Positions 1-14,000 of a stretch of 64,000 nt of DNA are shown here, piece after piece. The stretch's first letter is position 1. Each line of letters begins with the position of its first letter. Origin of the DNA: Strongylocentrotus purpuratus (lineage: Eukaryota; Echinodermata; Echinoidea; Camarodonta; Strongylocentrotidae); assembly GCF_000002235.5 (NCBI RefSeq), contig NW_022145595.1:29659203-29723202 (forward strand). Reading direction: 5' to 3'. The notes under the pieces were generated by a model. It did no database searches. It was not told the origin of the DNA and saw only the letters and a program-made list of their open reading frames with translations. Position numbers and translations under genes: made by a program.

Positions 1-1519
1 GACGATGAAGAAGCAATAGTACAAGTATAAGAAGAAGTAGTAGATGTAGAATTATAATTAGATGAAGATGTAATAAACGTAGAAGTAGAAGTAGATGTAT
101 AAGGTTAAATAGATGTGGATGAAGAAGAAGATGTAGCAGTAGTAGCTGTATAAGTAGATGTAGAAATATAAGTATAAGTGGATTTAGATGTAGAAGTAGA
201 AGTAGTAGATGAAGAAGTAGAAGATGAAGTAGTAGAAGATGTAGAATTAGAAGTAGTAGATGTAGAAGTATACGTAGATGTAGAAGTAGAAGTAGTAGAT
301 GAAGAAGTAGAAGATGAAGTAGTAGAAGATGTAAAATTAAAAGTAGTAGATGTAGATGTAGAAGTAGAAGTAGAAGTAGTAGATGTAGAAGTAGAAGTAG
401 TAGATGAAGTAGTAGAAGTAGAAGTAGTAGATGTAGAAGTAGAAGTAGTAGATGTAGAAGTATACGTAGATGTAGAAGTAGAAGTAGATGTAGATGTAGA
501 AGTAGAAGTAGTAGATGTAGAAGTAGAAGTAGTAGATGTAGAATTAGAAGTAGTAGATGTAAAAGTAGAAGTAGAAGTAGAAGTAGTAGATGTAGAAGTA
601 GTAGATGTAGAATTAGAAGTAGTAGATGAAGTAGTAGAAGTAGAAGTAGTAGATGAAGTAGTAGATGTAGAATTAGAAGTAGTAGATGTAGAAGTATACG
701 TAGATGTAGAAGTAGTAGATGAAGAAGTAGTAGATGTAGAAGTATACGTAGATGTAGAAGTAGAAGTAGTAGATGAAGAAGTATACGTAGATGTAGAAGT
801 ATACGTAGATGTAGATGTAGAAGTAGAAGTAGTAGATGAAGAAGTATACGTAGATGTAGAAGTATACGTAGCTGTACATGTAGAAGTAGAAGTAGTTGAT
901 GAAGAAGTAGTAGATGTAGAAGTATACGTAGATGTAGAAGTAGAAGTAGTAGATGAAGAAGTATACATAGATGTAGAAGTATACGTAGATGTAGATGTAG
1001 AAGTAGAAGTAGTAGATGTAGAAGTAGAAGTAGTAGATGAAGTAGTAGATGAAGAAGTAGTAGATGAAGTAGTAGATGAAGAAGTAGAAGATGTAGTAGA
1101 AGTAGATGTAGAAGTAGTAGAAGATGTAGAATTAGAAGTAGTAGATGTAGATGTAGAAGTAGAAGTAGTAGATATATAGATGTAGCTCTATAAGTAGATG
1201 TATTAAATGTAGATGTAGAAGTAGAAGTAACTAAAAGAAGTAGATATAGATGTAGAAGTAGAAGTAGTAGATGAATAAGTATTAGTAGATGTAGAAGTAG
1301 AAGATGTATAAGAAGTAGCAGAAGAAGAAGTAGTAGATGTATAAGAAGTAGCAGAAGTAGAAGTAGTAGATGAAGAGTATTAGCAGAAGTAGAAGTAGTA
1401 GATGTATAAGAAGTAGCAGAAGAAGAAGTAGTAGATGTATAAGAAGTAGCAGAAGTAGAAGTAGTAGATGTAGAAGTTGTAGATGTAGAAGTATGAGTAG
1501 ATCTAGGAGAAGTAGACGT
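1..1519. repeat. Degenerate trinucleotide array built from GTA, GAT and GAA
   Basis: About 1.5 kb made almost wholly of GTA, GAT and GAA triplets, with a recurring longer motif containing GTATACGTAGATGTAGAA. The array runs off the left edge. Because the period is three and stop triplets are rare in some phases, it holds long open frames on both strands: Val/Glu/Asp-rich on the plus strand (178-1179) and Ser/Thr-rich on the minus strand (105-968). These are translations of the repeat. I see no splice sites, unique sequence or domain that would make them a gene. Degeneracy rises towards the right end. Confidence 0.9.
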
Positions 1520-1935
1520 TTTCCTGACATGTATATATCATCTCTTCCCTTTATCTGTCCTTCTGCCTCCTTTCATTGTTCATCCGGATGATGCTCAACC
1601 TTCAGCATCTCGTTTCCAATCTCCTTGAAATTTCCCAGCTTTTGTTGACAGCCTTCTTTCTTCCGTTGCCCATTTCTCCATTTAAGAGACTCAAGGTCTA
1701 AGCTCTCTTCACTTATCTTCATCTAAGATTGTCTCCTCTGTTAGCTTTACACGTTGTCCATCTGACCTCTCCATTATCAATTATCCGTTGCCAAGGGGAC
1801 GGTAATGATTGCCATCATCTCTTCCCGGCCGCATCCTCTAGGCTGCGTCGTCAAGGATGAGAGAAAGAGGGGAAGAAGGGGAGAGGGGGATGGGGAAATA
1901 AGATTATAGAAATATCGGGGTTCATGTAGTCTTGT

Positions 1936-1966
<31 letters not shown>

Positions 1967-2471
1967 AAATAGAGAAGGAGAAGGAAATGAGGTAAAAGAG
2001 AGGAGAGATAGAGGGAGAAAGAGAGAGATAGTGAGGACGAGAGAGTGTGATATGAGAGAGGGGGGGGGGGGGGCAGAAACTACGTTGACCCGTTGCATGT
2101 TATTGATTAACGTGATGATGCTTCCGTGGCGTGGCGTACGCGGCTATAACACCAGCAGGACCTCGAGTGAAATATCAAGCAAAATCGTATTGATTCTAAA
2201 AGATCTGTGATAGCAATCGGATACTGTAGAAGGCAAGTGAAGTAAATGGTAAATACTGTAGACAGAGAGAACGTATGATAATTTTGTTTTAATTGTAAGT
2301 CTACTTTGAACATATTTTACACGAGATACAAATTAATAAAGTGTTTTTTCCCCCAATTTTTCCTAATGGATTCATAGATTACAAGCAAATTAATAATATA
2401 TCGTTTGTTCTAAATAGGTAAAAAGATAAACTTCTGTCTTTCTGTACGTCAAATTATACTTGTTAATTTAA
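1520..2471. other. Noncoding stretch with GA tract and poly-G
   Basis: No open frame with gene character. It holds a pure GA dinucleotide tract near 1935-1962, purine-rich sequence to about 2055 and a run of about 14 G near 2060-2074. The rest is AT-rich unique sequence. Confidence 0.7.
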
Positions 2472-2839
2472 AAGGTAAAGACCAGTATTGGAAACGCCCC
2501 AATTTCAAAAAATGAAATGGAAGCTCTCATTACCAATCATGTGAAAGAATATGTTTTGACTAATACATGATGATAAAAAATTTGCTGGGAAACCGCCTAC
2601 TAATTCATATATTTGGTAAATTTGTTTCTCTCATGGTTTGTCAGAGATATAGGGTAGTCCCATATACATCTTTCTGTGTATAGTGCTTGTAACTTTACGA
2701 AGAATGGGCCAAATTTCTTATCATTTTGATGATTCCAGAACATTGCAGATGCTAGATGCTAGATGATCAACCTTTTCTGATCGATTCCACAACGTTTCTT
2801 TCACAATGCAATCGCTTGACCAGAACTGGTCTTTACCTT
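2472..2839 (+). mobile_element. TIR MITE, family A, copy 1
   Basis: An element of about 370 bp with terminal inverted repeats: the left end reads AAGGTAAAGACCAGT and the right end is its complement (ACTGGTCTTTACCTT). It is flanked by TAA on each side, compatible with a 3-bp TWA target duplication as used by PIF/Harbinger elements. A second copy lies in opposite orientation at 52034-52397 and matches over almost the whole length, including the internal doubled GATGCTA motif. There is no coding capacity, so it is a non-autonomous element. The superfamily is tentative. Confidence 0.75.
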
Positions 2840-3454
2840 TAATACATGATCATGTATTTAGGACAAAATTACAATAATTTCTCTCTCTCTCTCTCTCTCT
2901 CTCTTGTTTAGGGATAGAACTTTGATAACATGATAATAATTAATCATCAAATTTATCGAAAATGCCGGGGATAAAAAAATTATCGTAATTTCATAACAGT
3001 TACTTTTAATAATCTTTTGACAGAAATGATCTAGAAAAGCGTACAACTAGGACTCAATTCTGCAATTTCACAGAAAAATTCTGCATGGCGAGGTATTGTT
3101 GTATTCCCCTCTCGAAACAGGTTTATTTTAGCCTGGCCTGGTGAGATGCCAGAGGTCCTTGGCCCATTTTGTCACATCCATGCGCAGTCTCCATGTGCAG
3201 TCGCCTAGAAACTAGGACAATCCAATATCAATTATTTTGTTTGTTATCTCTGTTTTTTGGCGCGAACCAGACGGTGCCTCGGGAAACCTGATACAATGAT
3301 CTCTCATCCTTTTCATTGTTATCTTTGGCTTTCATCGTCACACTTTCTCTTCTTAATCATGTCTACCCTGTTTACCCTTTCCACCATTTTCGATGCACAT
3401 CTTCCTTTATGTATTTTAGATTAAATAAGTCAACTTCTCCTATCCCCCATACAT

Positions 3455-3646
3455 CTCCCCCCCCCCCCGCCCCCTCTCTCTCTCCTCCTATTTTGTCTCT
3501 CTTATCTTCTTACTCTCGCTCTCACTCTCTCTCTCTCTCTCCTTCTATTGTAACTCTCTCTTTTCTTTTCTTTTTTTTTCTCTCTCTCTCTTTCCTAATT
3601 TGTCTCTCTTTCCCAATTTGTCTCTCTCTTTTCTTTTTAGTTCTTA

Positions 3647-3682
<36 letters not shown>

Positions 3683-3755
3683 CTATTTTGTCTCTCTCTC
3701 TCTCTCTTCTTTGTAACTTTTTTGTTGTCTCTCTCTCTCTCTCTCTCTTCATCAT
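3455..3755. repeat. CT-rich dinucleotide block with short internal units
   Basis: Long (TC)n tracts interrupted by repeated ATTTTGTCTCTCTC words, so part of the block is a minisatellite with a unit of about 20-30 bp. The block begins with a poly-C run at about 3461-3470. Confidence 0.85.
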
Positions 3756-5464
3756 ATTCATCTCCCTTTATTTCCACTACGATTCATTCCAATTCAAAAC
3801 ATTTTTCATCCCAATAAATAAACCCACTTTCCTCATTAGCTAACCCAGTATGCTAATCTGCATGCAATATGCATTCACGTTCCAATTAGAGAAAAAAGAC
3901 ATGGTCCATTAGGTAAGAGCGCTGTTGATGGAAAATCTAATAATAAGCGATGGGAGTATAAACACCCCCCCCCCCCCCCACCACCACCACCACCACCACC
4001 ACCACCCTCTCTCCTTCCCGCACATACTCCAACGTCACCTTTCATTCCTCCTCTTAACCCCTTTCATCTTTGACCCCCCCCCCCTTCCATCATCTTCGTC
4101 CTCCGACGGGAAAAAAGATTATGCAAATCTTTGTTGAAATCTCATCTTAAAGGATTAGATACCTTTTCGCCTAATGTACCTATTTATACACATGTACATA
4201 TTCCATTACAGATTGTGAATAATGCTGTACACCTCTTGATTAAAAATTAGAATATAAATTGATTTAAAACAAAACAGAAACTAAACTAAGCTTCTTCCCC
4301 TAACGGGAAGAAGATTATGCAAAATCCTTAAAAACCTAGTTTTAAATGATTAGATTTTCCCCATCCAAAGTACCTTTGTCAATATAACAACAGTGTTTAA
4401 TCTCTTGCCCAATATACAAACTGATTAAATTCATATAAGAGTACGTAATTTAAAAAGAATGATAAGAAACGTATTGGAGTTTTGAATGAAACTGAGGCGT
4501 GCATATACTAGATTGTGCAAGAACTATAACATATGTGTCATAATCCTCTTTAAAAAAGATATACATGTCAACAAAATATAAGTGACTTGTGACGGGGACG
4601 CCATAACGATACATAGTTATAGATTGCCTAAAGTATCTTCGCTCCAGTGATGTCGAGGCAGCAAACAGCAAGAAACTGTGCGAATAATCACTTGGCTTGA
4701 GAAAGTCAACAGGAGTGGATGAAAGTTTGCCCACTAAATGTTAAGTTTGCATGGTAGAAGCTTAAATTACGAGTCATGATTACTCCCCAACCAATCAAAC
4801 TTTTCTGTATCATACATGAAATATCTTGATAAAAGTAATAAAAGAGTAGAATTATCTTCAGGTAATCTACGCAAATGCTAAATGCGGCGCTCATGATAAA
4901 ACCGCAATAATCGCAAATACCCTACACGCTCCTGTTCATTATTGTTTCCACTTGAACAATATTCAAATAATATGCATGGCCGTCACCGGGCCTGGATGGG
5001 AGATGGACGTGGGTGAAGGATGCTAGACGGATCGCATCCTCTTCTAATGGCTGTCATTAATTTGAGTAAACAGTAAGCAGCATCTAAAGCGAGCAGTGGT
5101 CGTGGTAATAACGAGTTCAATTGGCGTTCATTTGCGGACGACCGTCAGTAAATGGTGTCAACGCTGTGTTAAATAAAACAGCAGCGAACGAGTGGTTAGG
5201 TGGTGGTTGTAGTCCGACAGAGAGTTTAGTACACGACATCGATAGGATCTCCCTTTCTCTTTCTCTCTCTTTCTCTCTCTCTCTCTCTGCCTCTCTCCAT
5301 TTATTCATGTCCATCTCTCTCTCAATCTCTTGATCTCTCTCAATTAAACTGTTATTTTAACCGATTTGCAGAAAGCCTGATGTATGTGTTTATAAATACA
5401 CTTGAAACCTCCCTTCTGTCTATGAATCAATCTCCCAACAAAATTGACCCCCCCCCCCCCGGAA

Positions 5465-5690
5465 AAATAGATGATGATGATTTAGGAGGAGGAGGATGAT
5501 CACGACAGAAGAGGATGATGAAGGCGACGACGATGATGATGATGATGGTCATGATCATGATACTTTGGTGAATAGAACGATGATGTTGATCATGGTGATG
5601 ATTGTGAGATTGATGTGGTGGTGACTAGGATGATGATGATGAGCAGGAGGAAGAGGATGATGGAAGGAAGGGGAAGATGATGAATTTTAT
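5465..5690. repeat. GAT/GAG-rich trinucleotide block
   Basis: Imperfect (GAT)n mixed with GAG and GAC triplets, directly following a run of about 14 C at 5449-5461. Noncoding. Confidence 0.8.
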
Positions 5691-6635
5691 AACAATTAGG
5701 CCAACAGTGTGATATTTTTCTCTGCATACTTGTTTTGCCATTTCAGTTATGTGGGCATGAAACCATAAGAAATTGGAAGTCACGCAGTTTTACTTTTTCT
5801 TCATTGTCAGTAAACTATTTTTAAACAATGCTTTTTGATCAGCCCATAGAAATCCTGCAAAGTTGATGCCCTATCACGATATTCGAATGATTTGCTCGAT
5901 TCTGTGAATTATTTTTACATCTCTCCCAGGAAGTGATTACATACTCACGAGCTAAATATGGCAACACTTTTTGTTCGAAAGGGGCTGAAGATTAGCTAAA
6001 CTTAGACAACTTTACATCACAATGTAAGGAGGTAGTGAACCCATATTGTCGTAATTATGGCTAATGATCATCATGTGTGCTATTTATACAAAGAAATAAT
6101 CAGCGGCTTAATATAGGGGCACTACTCGGCATGTGCCTGAGCACAGGGCTTGAGAGTAGACAATCGTTCGGAATGGGGCGCATTCTAATATTCCAGGAAG
6201 TTAGGTAAATAATAATCTAGTAGTTTATGAATAAATGGTAAATAACTTTCAATCCGTAGTTATATATATACAGATCAGTATTGTTAGGCTAACTCAGAGA
6301 TGTGTAGACAGACATGATTTATATATTCCAATAAAATCACATATCGAAACCATATGCTTATGAAAATCAAACCTTATATTTGAATACTCATGTATGCCTA
6401 TTTCATAACTCACTCTTTTGAATAATTAAAATGAATGATGGTGAATGAATCAAATGAATAATAACAAACGCTTATAATGGTAGAGGGGAATATACAACCA
6501 TGTTATTCGTTGCAGAAACAGTTTTAATGATGATTAAAAACTTTACAAGATGGAAACACAATGATGATTATAATCATCACCGAAAAACGTAATTTTCATG
6601 GCTGCAATACCTCTTTTCTCTTCAGTGGTTACCAT

Positions 6636-7567
6636 CATCATCACCACGATCATCATCATCATCATCATCACAACCATCACCATCTCCATCACCACCACCA
6701 TCACCAACATCATTACCATCACCAGCACCAGCAACACCAATACCATCATCATCACATCACCATCACTATCACCAACATCATCATCACCAATATCATCATC
6801 ATCATCACATCACCATCACTATCACCAACATCATCACCACCAATATCATCATCATCACATCACCATCATCATCACCATCAACATCACCACCATCATCAAC
6901 ACCATCACCACCACCATCACCACCACCATCACCATCATCATCACCATCATCACAACCATCACCATCTCCATCACCATCCCTATCACCCAGATCACCATCA
7001 TCACTACGACCACCACCAACAGCATCACCATCACCAGCACCACCATCATCATCACCACCATCACCATCACCACCATCACCATCACCACCACCACCACCAC
7101 CACCACCAACATCACCGTCACCAACATCACCATCACCAGCACCAGCAACACCAATACCATCATCATCACATCACCATCACCACCACCATCACCATCATCA
7201 TCACCATCATCACAACCATTACCATCTCCATCACCACCACCAACAGCATCACCTTTAACAGCACCACCATCAACATCACCGCCATCATCATCATCACCAT
7301 CACTATCACCAACATCATCACCACCATCATCACCATCCCTATCACCCAGATCACCATCATCACTACGACCACCACCAACAGCATCACCATCACCAGCACC
7401 ACCATCATCATCACCACCATCACCATCACCACCATCACCATCACCACCACCACCACCACCACCACCAACATCACCGTCACCAATATCACCATCACCAGCA
7501 TCACCATCACCATCACCACCATCACCACCACCACCACCACCAACATCACGAACATCATCAATTGACC
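6636..7567. repeat. ATC/ACC trinucleotide array with an internal 359-bp duplication
   Basis: About 930 bp of ATC, ACC and related triplets. Non-repetitive landmarks recur inside it: a block with CCCTATCACCCAGATC and ACTACGACC occurs near 6975-7140 and again near 7335-7500, an offset of 359 bp. A second landmark (CAGCACCAGCAACACCAATA) occurs near 6722 and again near 7135. The array therefore grew by duplicating long blocks as well as by single-triplet slippage. His-rich plus-strand and Gly/Asp-rich minus-strand frames are artefacts of the triplet period. Confidence 0.9.
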
Positions 7568-8790
7568 AAATTGACCAACCCAATTGACTCACATTGACTC
7601 ACTCACACGTCACAGTCGGTACGTCCGATATTTTAACGCGACCTTTATGGTTCATAAATAGCTGCTTTCAAATCAGAAGCTTTAACGAATAAATAATAGG
7701 TGACTCAGGGCTGATTGAAGAATAAATGAATAATTAAAATGATGAATGGGTATGAGGATGGAGGATGCAATGAGGGATAGAGTCCTCCGGGTTTGTGAGT
7801 GTTCGATGGACATCGTGGACTGTGGTCATCTTATATGAATGAGTGTTCACAGCGAACCATTCCAGAGAGCATCTTACATTAAATATATATATAATTTTAG
7901 AATGAAGACTAGGAAAAAGAATAAAATATTGATGATGATGATGATGGTAATGATGATGATAATGAAGACATCTAAAATGATGATGATAATGATAATAATT
8001 ATGATTGCATTAGCAATACTGCTGCCGCTGTTGCTGGTAATGATAATGATGATGATAGTGATGACAATGACCATGATGTTTACGAAACCACCGATGCACT
8101 TCTTCATTCTTCATATCATTACCATTTCGTTCGTCATACTGATTTTCGGCATTGACTGTTGTTCCGTGTCATCATTTTATTTTCTCATGTTATATTTTAA
8201 GTTTATTTAAGAAGACGTGAAGCGATACGAACATTATTAAAGAAACCGTGCAATAATTCCCTTTACCGATCGTGATATCAAACAAATATGATTTCTATCA
8301 AACTCTGACAAGACCAGCAATCCTCGAGCTAGAGATTTTTTACTCTACAGGACAGATAAGCAAGAAAACAAGAAGAAAAGAAAAAACAGAGAATACCACA
8401 AAAGCTTGAGTCTGTGTGATCATGCCTGTAAATGTCAATGTCATTACATGCTCAAATTTTCTCTGGTTTGTAATATTCGCCGCTGTTTTTTTTTTTTCAA
8501 GGAAAAATCAAGCGAAATCTCTTCAGAAAAAAAGTTGTGAAATTGAGAGGCTGATGCATTTTCAGGAGCAGTCATTTTTGTATGAAATGCCAAACGTGTT
8601 AAATGAAATGTGAGGAGCGATGGGATGAATTGAGGTAATGAGGCGAACAGGGAGATGATAAAACAGGTTTCTCATATGTAATACTTTCTCATTTCGTATC
8701 TGGGCTCGGTAGAAAAGGAGAAATTTGATGTGATTTACAGAATGGAATTGAACTTTGTTCATTATATATTTCCAACCCCCCCCCCCTCCT

Positions 8791-8856
<66 letters not shown>

Positions 8857-8991
8857 CTCTCTCTCTTTCTTTCTCTCTCCCCTCCCCCAACCTCCCTCCC
8901 CTCCCCAACCTCCCTCCCTCTCCCCCTCTCTCTCCCAGTTTCTCTATATATTTCTCTATCATTTTCTCTCTACCCCTTCTGTTATAGTATT

Positions 8992-9064
<73 letters not shown>

Positions 9065-9999
9065 TACTCAAACACTCTCCCTTCTTTGACTACCTTTCTG
9101 CCATCCTAATTTGCCAGTTTGTCTATCTCATTAATATGCTGCATCTCTCCTTCGTTCTATTATAATCCACTTCTATCCTTTTAATCTGGTTCATTAAACA
9201 TACACTCTGTTCTGCATACCATGGAGCTACGAGAGATAATGAATATACCGAGCTCCCAAACGCTGATTTTGTCCATACAAATATTCTGGCATACACTAAC
9301 TGCAATTGCGTGTACCTTGCTCTTTGCCGTAAGTCTGTATTTTTTCTAGTAAATCCCTAACAGTAGTCCAATTTTCAAACTGTCATTTTGAACCAATTCT
9401 ATCATTTGTCCCAATAACCAGACAATTCGATACACAATTTTGCTGGGATAAACAAAACATCTTTCTCTGGAGTAGCTTATTTCAAAATGAGCTCCCATAT
9501 TCCGTAAATCTATGAGATGAAGGTCATAAATCATATACGAGGCAAGGACAAATATTATATGTTTGTTTTGCTTGTAATCGTAGCTTGGGCAATTTTTTTG
9601 CGATTGAGGTAGATGCTCTTTAAATTTTATTTGAGACGGGTTAATTTTATCTGTGGTGCATGCCAGTTCGATAAAATAATGAAGGAGACTCAATTATGAA
9701 ATGCCGAAAAGAGTTGTGTATTCGATCCTGTATTTTTATGTAAGGATATAAGGGCAAGTATTTTGTTTGATTTTCAGTTCATTATCGAGCCATTTATATA
9801 CATGAAACTGAAATGTTGGCTTCATGCGATAAAGCAAATAATGTTCGTATCAATTGAAATCTATAATAATTTTGTCTCTTTTTAAATTGATGATAATGGT
9901 AACAATACTAATCATAATTGTATCCATGATAGACTCGATATTATCACCATGCTTTGTCTTCTGCAAACGACTTATAAAGGATCTCTTCCTACCTGTCTA
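7568..9999. other. Intergenic sequence with ATG-rich and CT tracts
   Basis: Contains an (ATG/ATA)n-rich block at about 7930-8075, a poly-C run followed by (CT)n and (TA)n at 8777-8860, and a long pure (CT)n at about 8994-9059. The remainder is AT-rich unique sequence with no supported gene. Confidence 0.65.
8777..9060. repeat. CT/TA microsatellite cluster
   Basis: A poly-C run, then (CT)n of about 40 bp, (TA)n of about 18 bp, C-rich CCTCCC repeats, and a second pure (CT)n of about 65 bp. A clean simple-sequence cluster. Confidence 0.95.
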
Positions 10000-10115
10000 A
10001 ACCACCCGGGTAGAGAGTGGCAAAAGTAGATCGTCGCAACTACGTTTCAAACTTGAACTTTTTCACATTCGGGTAAAAAATAACCACTAGACCATGTTCA
10101 TCGCAACACCTAAAA
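10000..10115 (-). mobile_element. Degenerate SINE-like fragment
   Basis: Shares the body words CTTCCTACC and GAGAGTGGCAAAAG with the repeat at 47640-47870, and GAGAGTGGCAA with the one at 62195-62300. The minus strand holds a weak B-box-like word. It is heavily decayed, so family and boundaries are approximate. Confidence 0.45.
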
Positions 10116-10378
10116 GCCCATAAGAATTTAAACAAATATATTTTACTTTGACGTTGTACTGAGCCTATGAAGTGAGGTATAGTAGATAATTTTAATAGAT
10201 TCTAAGTTTTTGACAATAATCTGGTTTGCTTTACACACTTTATTTACTTGTCTAATTCAGGTTGTTTTTCTTCCTGCATTTGCTCCTCATTTAAATAATT
10301 TCTGCCTGACATTGATAGTCAATTATGGATATTGCGTCATAATTATAATGAGTTATGTCCATAACCCCTCTCACCCCC

Positions 10379-10465
<87 letters not shown>

Positions 10466-10838
10466 ACTCACTCACCCCTCCACTCTCTTCCTCCCATACC
10501 ATGACACCCGCCTTCGGGTACAGACAATACACCGTCTTCATCCTATTACGCTAAAAGCATTTGAAGGAAATTTAAGGAAATTGCATCTGCGATGAAGTCC
10601 AATTAAACGAGGGGTCGAGTCTAAAAGTATGACCCATCTCGTGCGCTAGTAGGCAAAGGCTTATGAAAATTCATGCCCTAATATTGATATTTGTATAACT
10701 TCTGAATCTGATGCACTTTATGTTCCCCCGCTTCCATTTAGAAGTGAATTTGAGAAGATTTGGAAGATGAGCTAAACATGTCATTTGATTTTTTTTTCTC
10801 GGAAATCTGCACGTACTCTCCGCCCCTACTCCCCACAA

Positions 10839-10870
<32 letters not shown>

Positions 10871-11000
10871 CCCCTCTCTCTCTCTCTCTCTCTCTCTCAA
10901 ATGTATCAATAATAGATAGATTGCTGTGTTTGTTCTCTCCCTCTCCGTCTCTGTATGTCTCTCTCTCTCTCTTTTTCTCTCTCCCCTTCTCTCGCTCTAT
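10379..11000. repeat. CT microsatellite cluster with flank duplication
   Basis: Pure (CT)n at about 10379-10461 and again at about 10840-10898, with further CT-rich sequence to 11000. The word AAATGTATCAATAATA follows the second tract (about 10900) and recurs near 11040, so a segment carrying the microsatellite was duplicated locally. Confidence 0.8.
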
Positions 11001-14000
11001 TTTTTTCTACACCTTTCTCTCGCATTCTTATTTACTCATCAAATGTATCAATAATAAATAGATTACTCATGACTGTATTGCTCAACCATATTTTTTTTTT
11101 GTTAAATGAATTCATTTGCGTAAACGATTTCACATTACAAATCACTTTTGTTCATCTTCAGGTTTGTCTCATTCAACCGAGCTTATTGGTAATCTAATAA
11201 ATGAAATTTGAATCAGTCTGTGAATTTCATTTCAATTTCCATGATCCCTCTGGAATTGACAATGTTGTTTTTCAGAATTGCTAAAGGGATAATGGGATAA
11301 GGATGAAGATGAAGAGAGTCAGAAGCAATTAAGGAAACTTATCAATCAGAATTAAGTTGGCCTAACTTGTGATTTATTGTTAAATCTCACTCCCCTCCCC
11401 CTTTTTCTGCGTTTGTGTGTATGTCTGTCTCTCCCTCTCCACCTCTGTATGTCAGTCGGTCGGTCTCTCTCTCTCTCTCTCTAGTATATATCCCTCCCTT
11501 TCCTTCCCTATATGCCTTGGCTCCCTCCCTCTCACTCATAAGCCTCTCATATATCATTTCACATTTTTTGTTTACTATGACATGCAGATGTTGTCATAAA
11601 TTGTCTACCTTATTGTTGGCATCCTTCACTGATAGCTAGTAACTTGTTGTGCTTTAAATGAAGCAGATAAAGAATAGCTTTGTTGTTCAATCCCCAGATG
11701 TTCCAACCAGATGTTTAAAAAAAAAAAGGCTTCAATCAATCAATAAATTGATGAAATACTTGACTCTGGCATTAAATACACAATAACATATTGGGATTAA
11801 CATTTTTTCTTTCATATTTTAATTCATTCATACAAGTTCATGTTGTACACATTACATATCGGTTCCAGTACATAACACATTACATGGTGGAACAATAATA
11901 CATTTTTGTTGTTTTTGTATTTATATTTATGATACATTCTGTACATGTACTGAAATATATATATATATTTATATTTTTTGTTGAAAATATTCACATTGGT
12001 AATATAAAGTAAACAAAACGTAATGGCAAGCACCTCATGCCTCATAATGAATGCAAATACATACTGACCAAAATGGGTGAGAAATACAAAATAATTGATT
12101 GATAATATGCTTTAAATTGAATTTCAAATTGATTAAAATGCTGATTTATAGATGGATTATCATTTACTTTACTGTCTCTCGAAAAGAGAACAGAAATAGG
12201 ATAAATACTGAATTTTATATCACATACTGAGCTTATGGGTTTAATATAAGCCTACGATTGCTTCGTCCTTACAAATGTTTTCCTCAGTCAATACAATTAG
12301 TACTTTAAACACGCACATCCTGTTAACATACATGTAACATGGACATACTTTCTCAAAATTTAATTATATTACTGATAGGGTTGTCTTCCCTATGAATTAA
12401 TGATAGTACTTTATTGATGGCTTATTTTAGAGTAATTGTAAACAGTAAATACTGTGTCATCTATTATTACATTGTAGTGGTAGATGATTACGTTCATCCT
12501 TTGTTCAGAGAAGACTTATTACGAAGTCAAACTACATATTATTATGATTCAATCAATAGTAAACAAAATACTAATTAACGATAATGATGATGATCATGAA
12601 AATTAACACAGTATGGTAACAATGGTCTTAAACTACTAATAAACTTATATTGGTCCTATATATGGTTTAATAAGAAAGAATGAAAAACTTATTTTAATTG
12701 ATTTCCAAAGCCTCTTCTCCTATACCAGAATGGGATATAAATGGTGTATAAATGATTTAGGATGAATTACAAAACATAAAAATGCTTTCAAAATTCAAAC
12801 TTGATGCCTATAATCACCACCTTGATAATAATGTTTTCTTAATACTGTTCAAAATAAAACGTGGGAAGCTTGAATGTTGTAATACTGATATAATTTTCCT
12901 ATCAAAGTCAGCAATATGGTTATAACAAAACTGTCATCAAAAGAATTTGAAAGATTGTAAGAGATGGAAATAATGTAAGAAAAGTGATATGTTAGGAAAC
13001 ACTAATACGTCAAGTTATAATCTTAAAAGATAAAAGGGGTGAAATGTCAACAAAAAATAAAATGTTTTTCTTTCAGGATTTCTTGAATGGAGTTTGAAAA
13101 AGGCTATCAGCAGTTCTATACATGTTTAATGGGGCATTTTACACTTACAATGCAAAAAATCAAAATGGGATATAAATGCAATTTCAAAGCACTTTGCAGC
13201 TTTCACTAATCATTAAATGAAAGTATGTGTATATATAACATATTTACTTCCTCAAAATAAATAATGGCTGATACATACAGTGTATTTCAGAATGCAACAT
13301 CAACTTAAGATAATAATATCTAAGCATAGGGATGCATAATTGGCAATAGGCAATCTGAATTGATATGGGCAGATTTCATTTAAAGATAAATGATGATATA
13401 TAAAGATAGATAATAATAGATATTATTTCGCTTAAATGGCAGTCTCACAATGCAGATTTCTTTCACATCAAATGAAAGGAATAATAATATCAACTCTTTA
13501 TTTCTACATTGCATGAGTGCACCCCTTCAAATGCTGCGTGTCAATTTTTGTAGATCGTGATGTGAAAGAGGCAGGGTTAACAGAGACTTGCCGTATTATG
13601 ATTAATAAAAAGAAGAAGAGGGGGAAGAAAGGTGGAGAGAGGGAACGAGAGATAGAGAGAGAAAGATGGAAAGATGGCCTCTCTAGATTGATTGCTACAA
13701 CACTGATGCAACGCACGCATATTAATTAAAGTCTACTTCAATCTCTCTACCTCGTGTCTGATGCCTTGTTGAAATACTCAGAAGGAGAGGCGGCAAAAGA
13801 CTGCACCTGTTTTCATTTCACACGTCTCTCTCCCAGGCGTACGTTATTACATCCCTGCGTTACGGCCCATTTCCCACTTCCTAATCGTGTAGAACATTTT
13901 CTTGGAAAAGGGTTGCATACATCCTATGTGATGAAATGCTCCTTCATTGCACATTCGTGTATAATTGATATGCTGTTAACAATATTCACAGACCCAGTTT

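Larger units (their letters stand above)
2840..6635. other. Intergenic sequence with simple repeats
   Basis: AT-rich noncoding sequence. Open frames here are translations of CT, GA, CAC or GAT repeats. It includes a CT-rich block, poly-C runs near 3964, 4074 and 5449, and a GAT-rich block, listed separately where large. I see no gene. Confidence 0.65.

Noticed and set aside
105-1179. Long acidic and Ser/Thr-rich open frames as mucin-like or acidic proteins
   Set aside because: They are phase translations of the GTA/GAT/GAA array on opposite strands, with no unique sequence, signal peptide or splice context.
6561-7592. Four overlapping His-, Thr-, Gly/Asp- and Met/Val-rich open frames
   Set aside because: All arise from the ATC/ACC triplet array; several frames are open at once, as expected for a stop-poor repeat.
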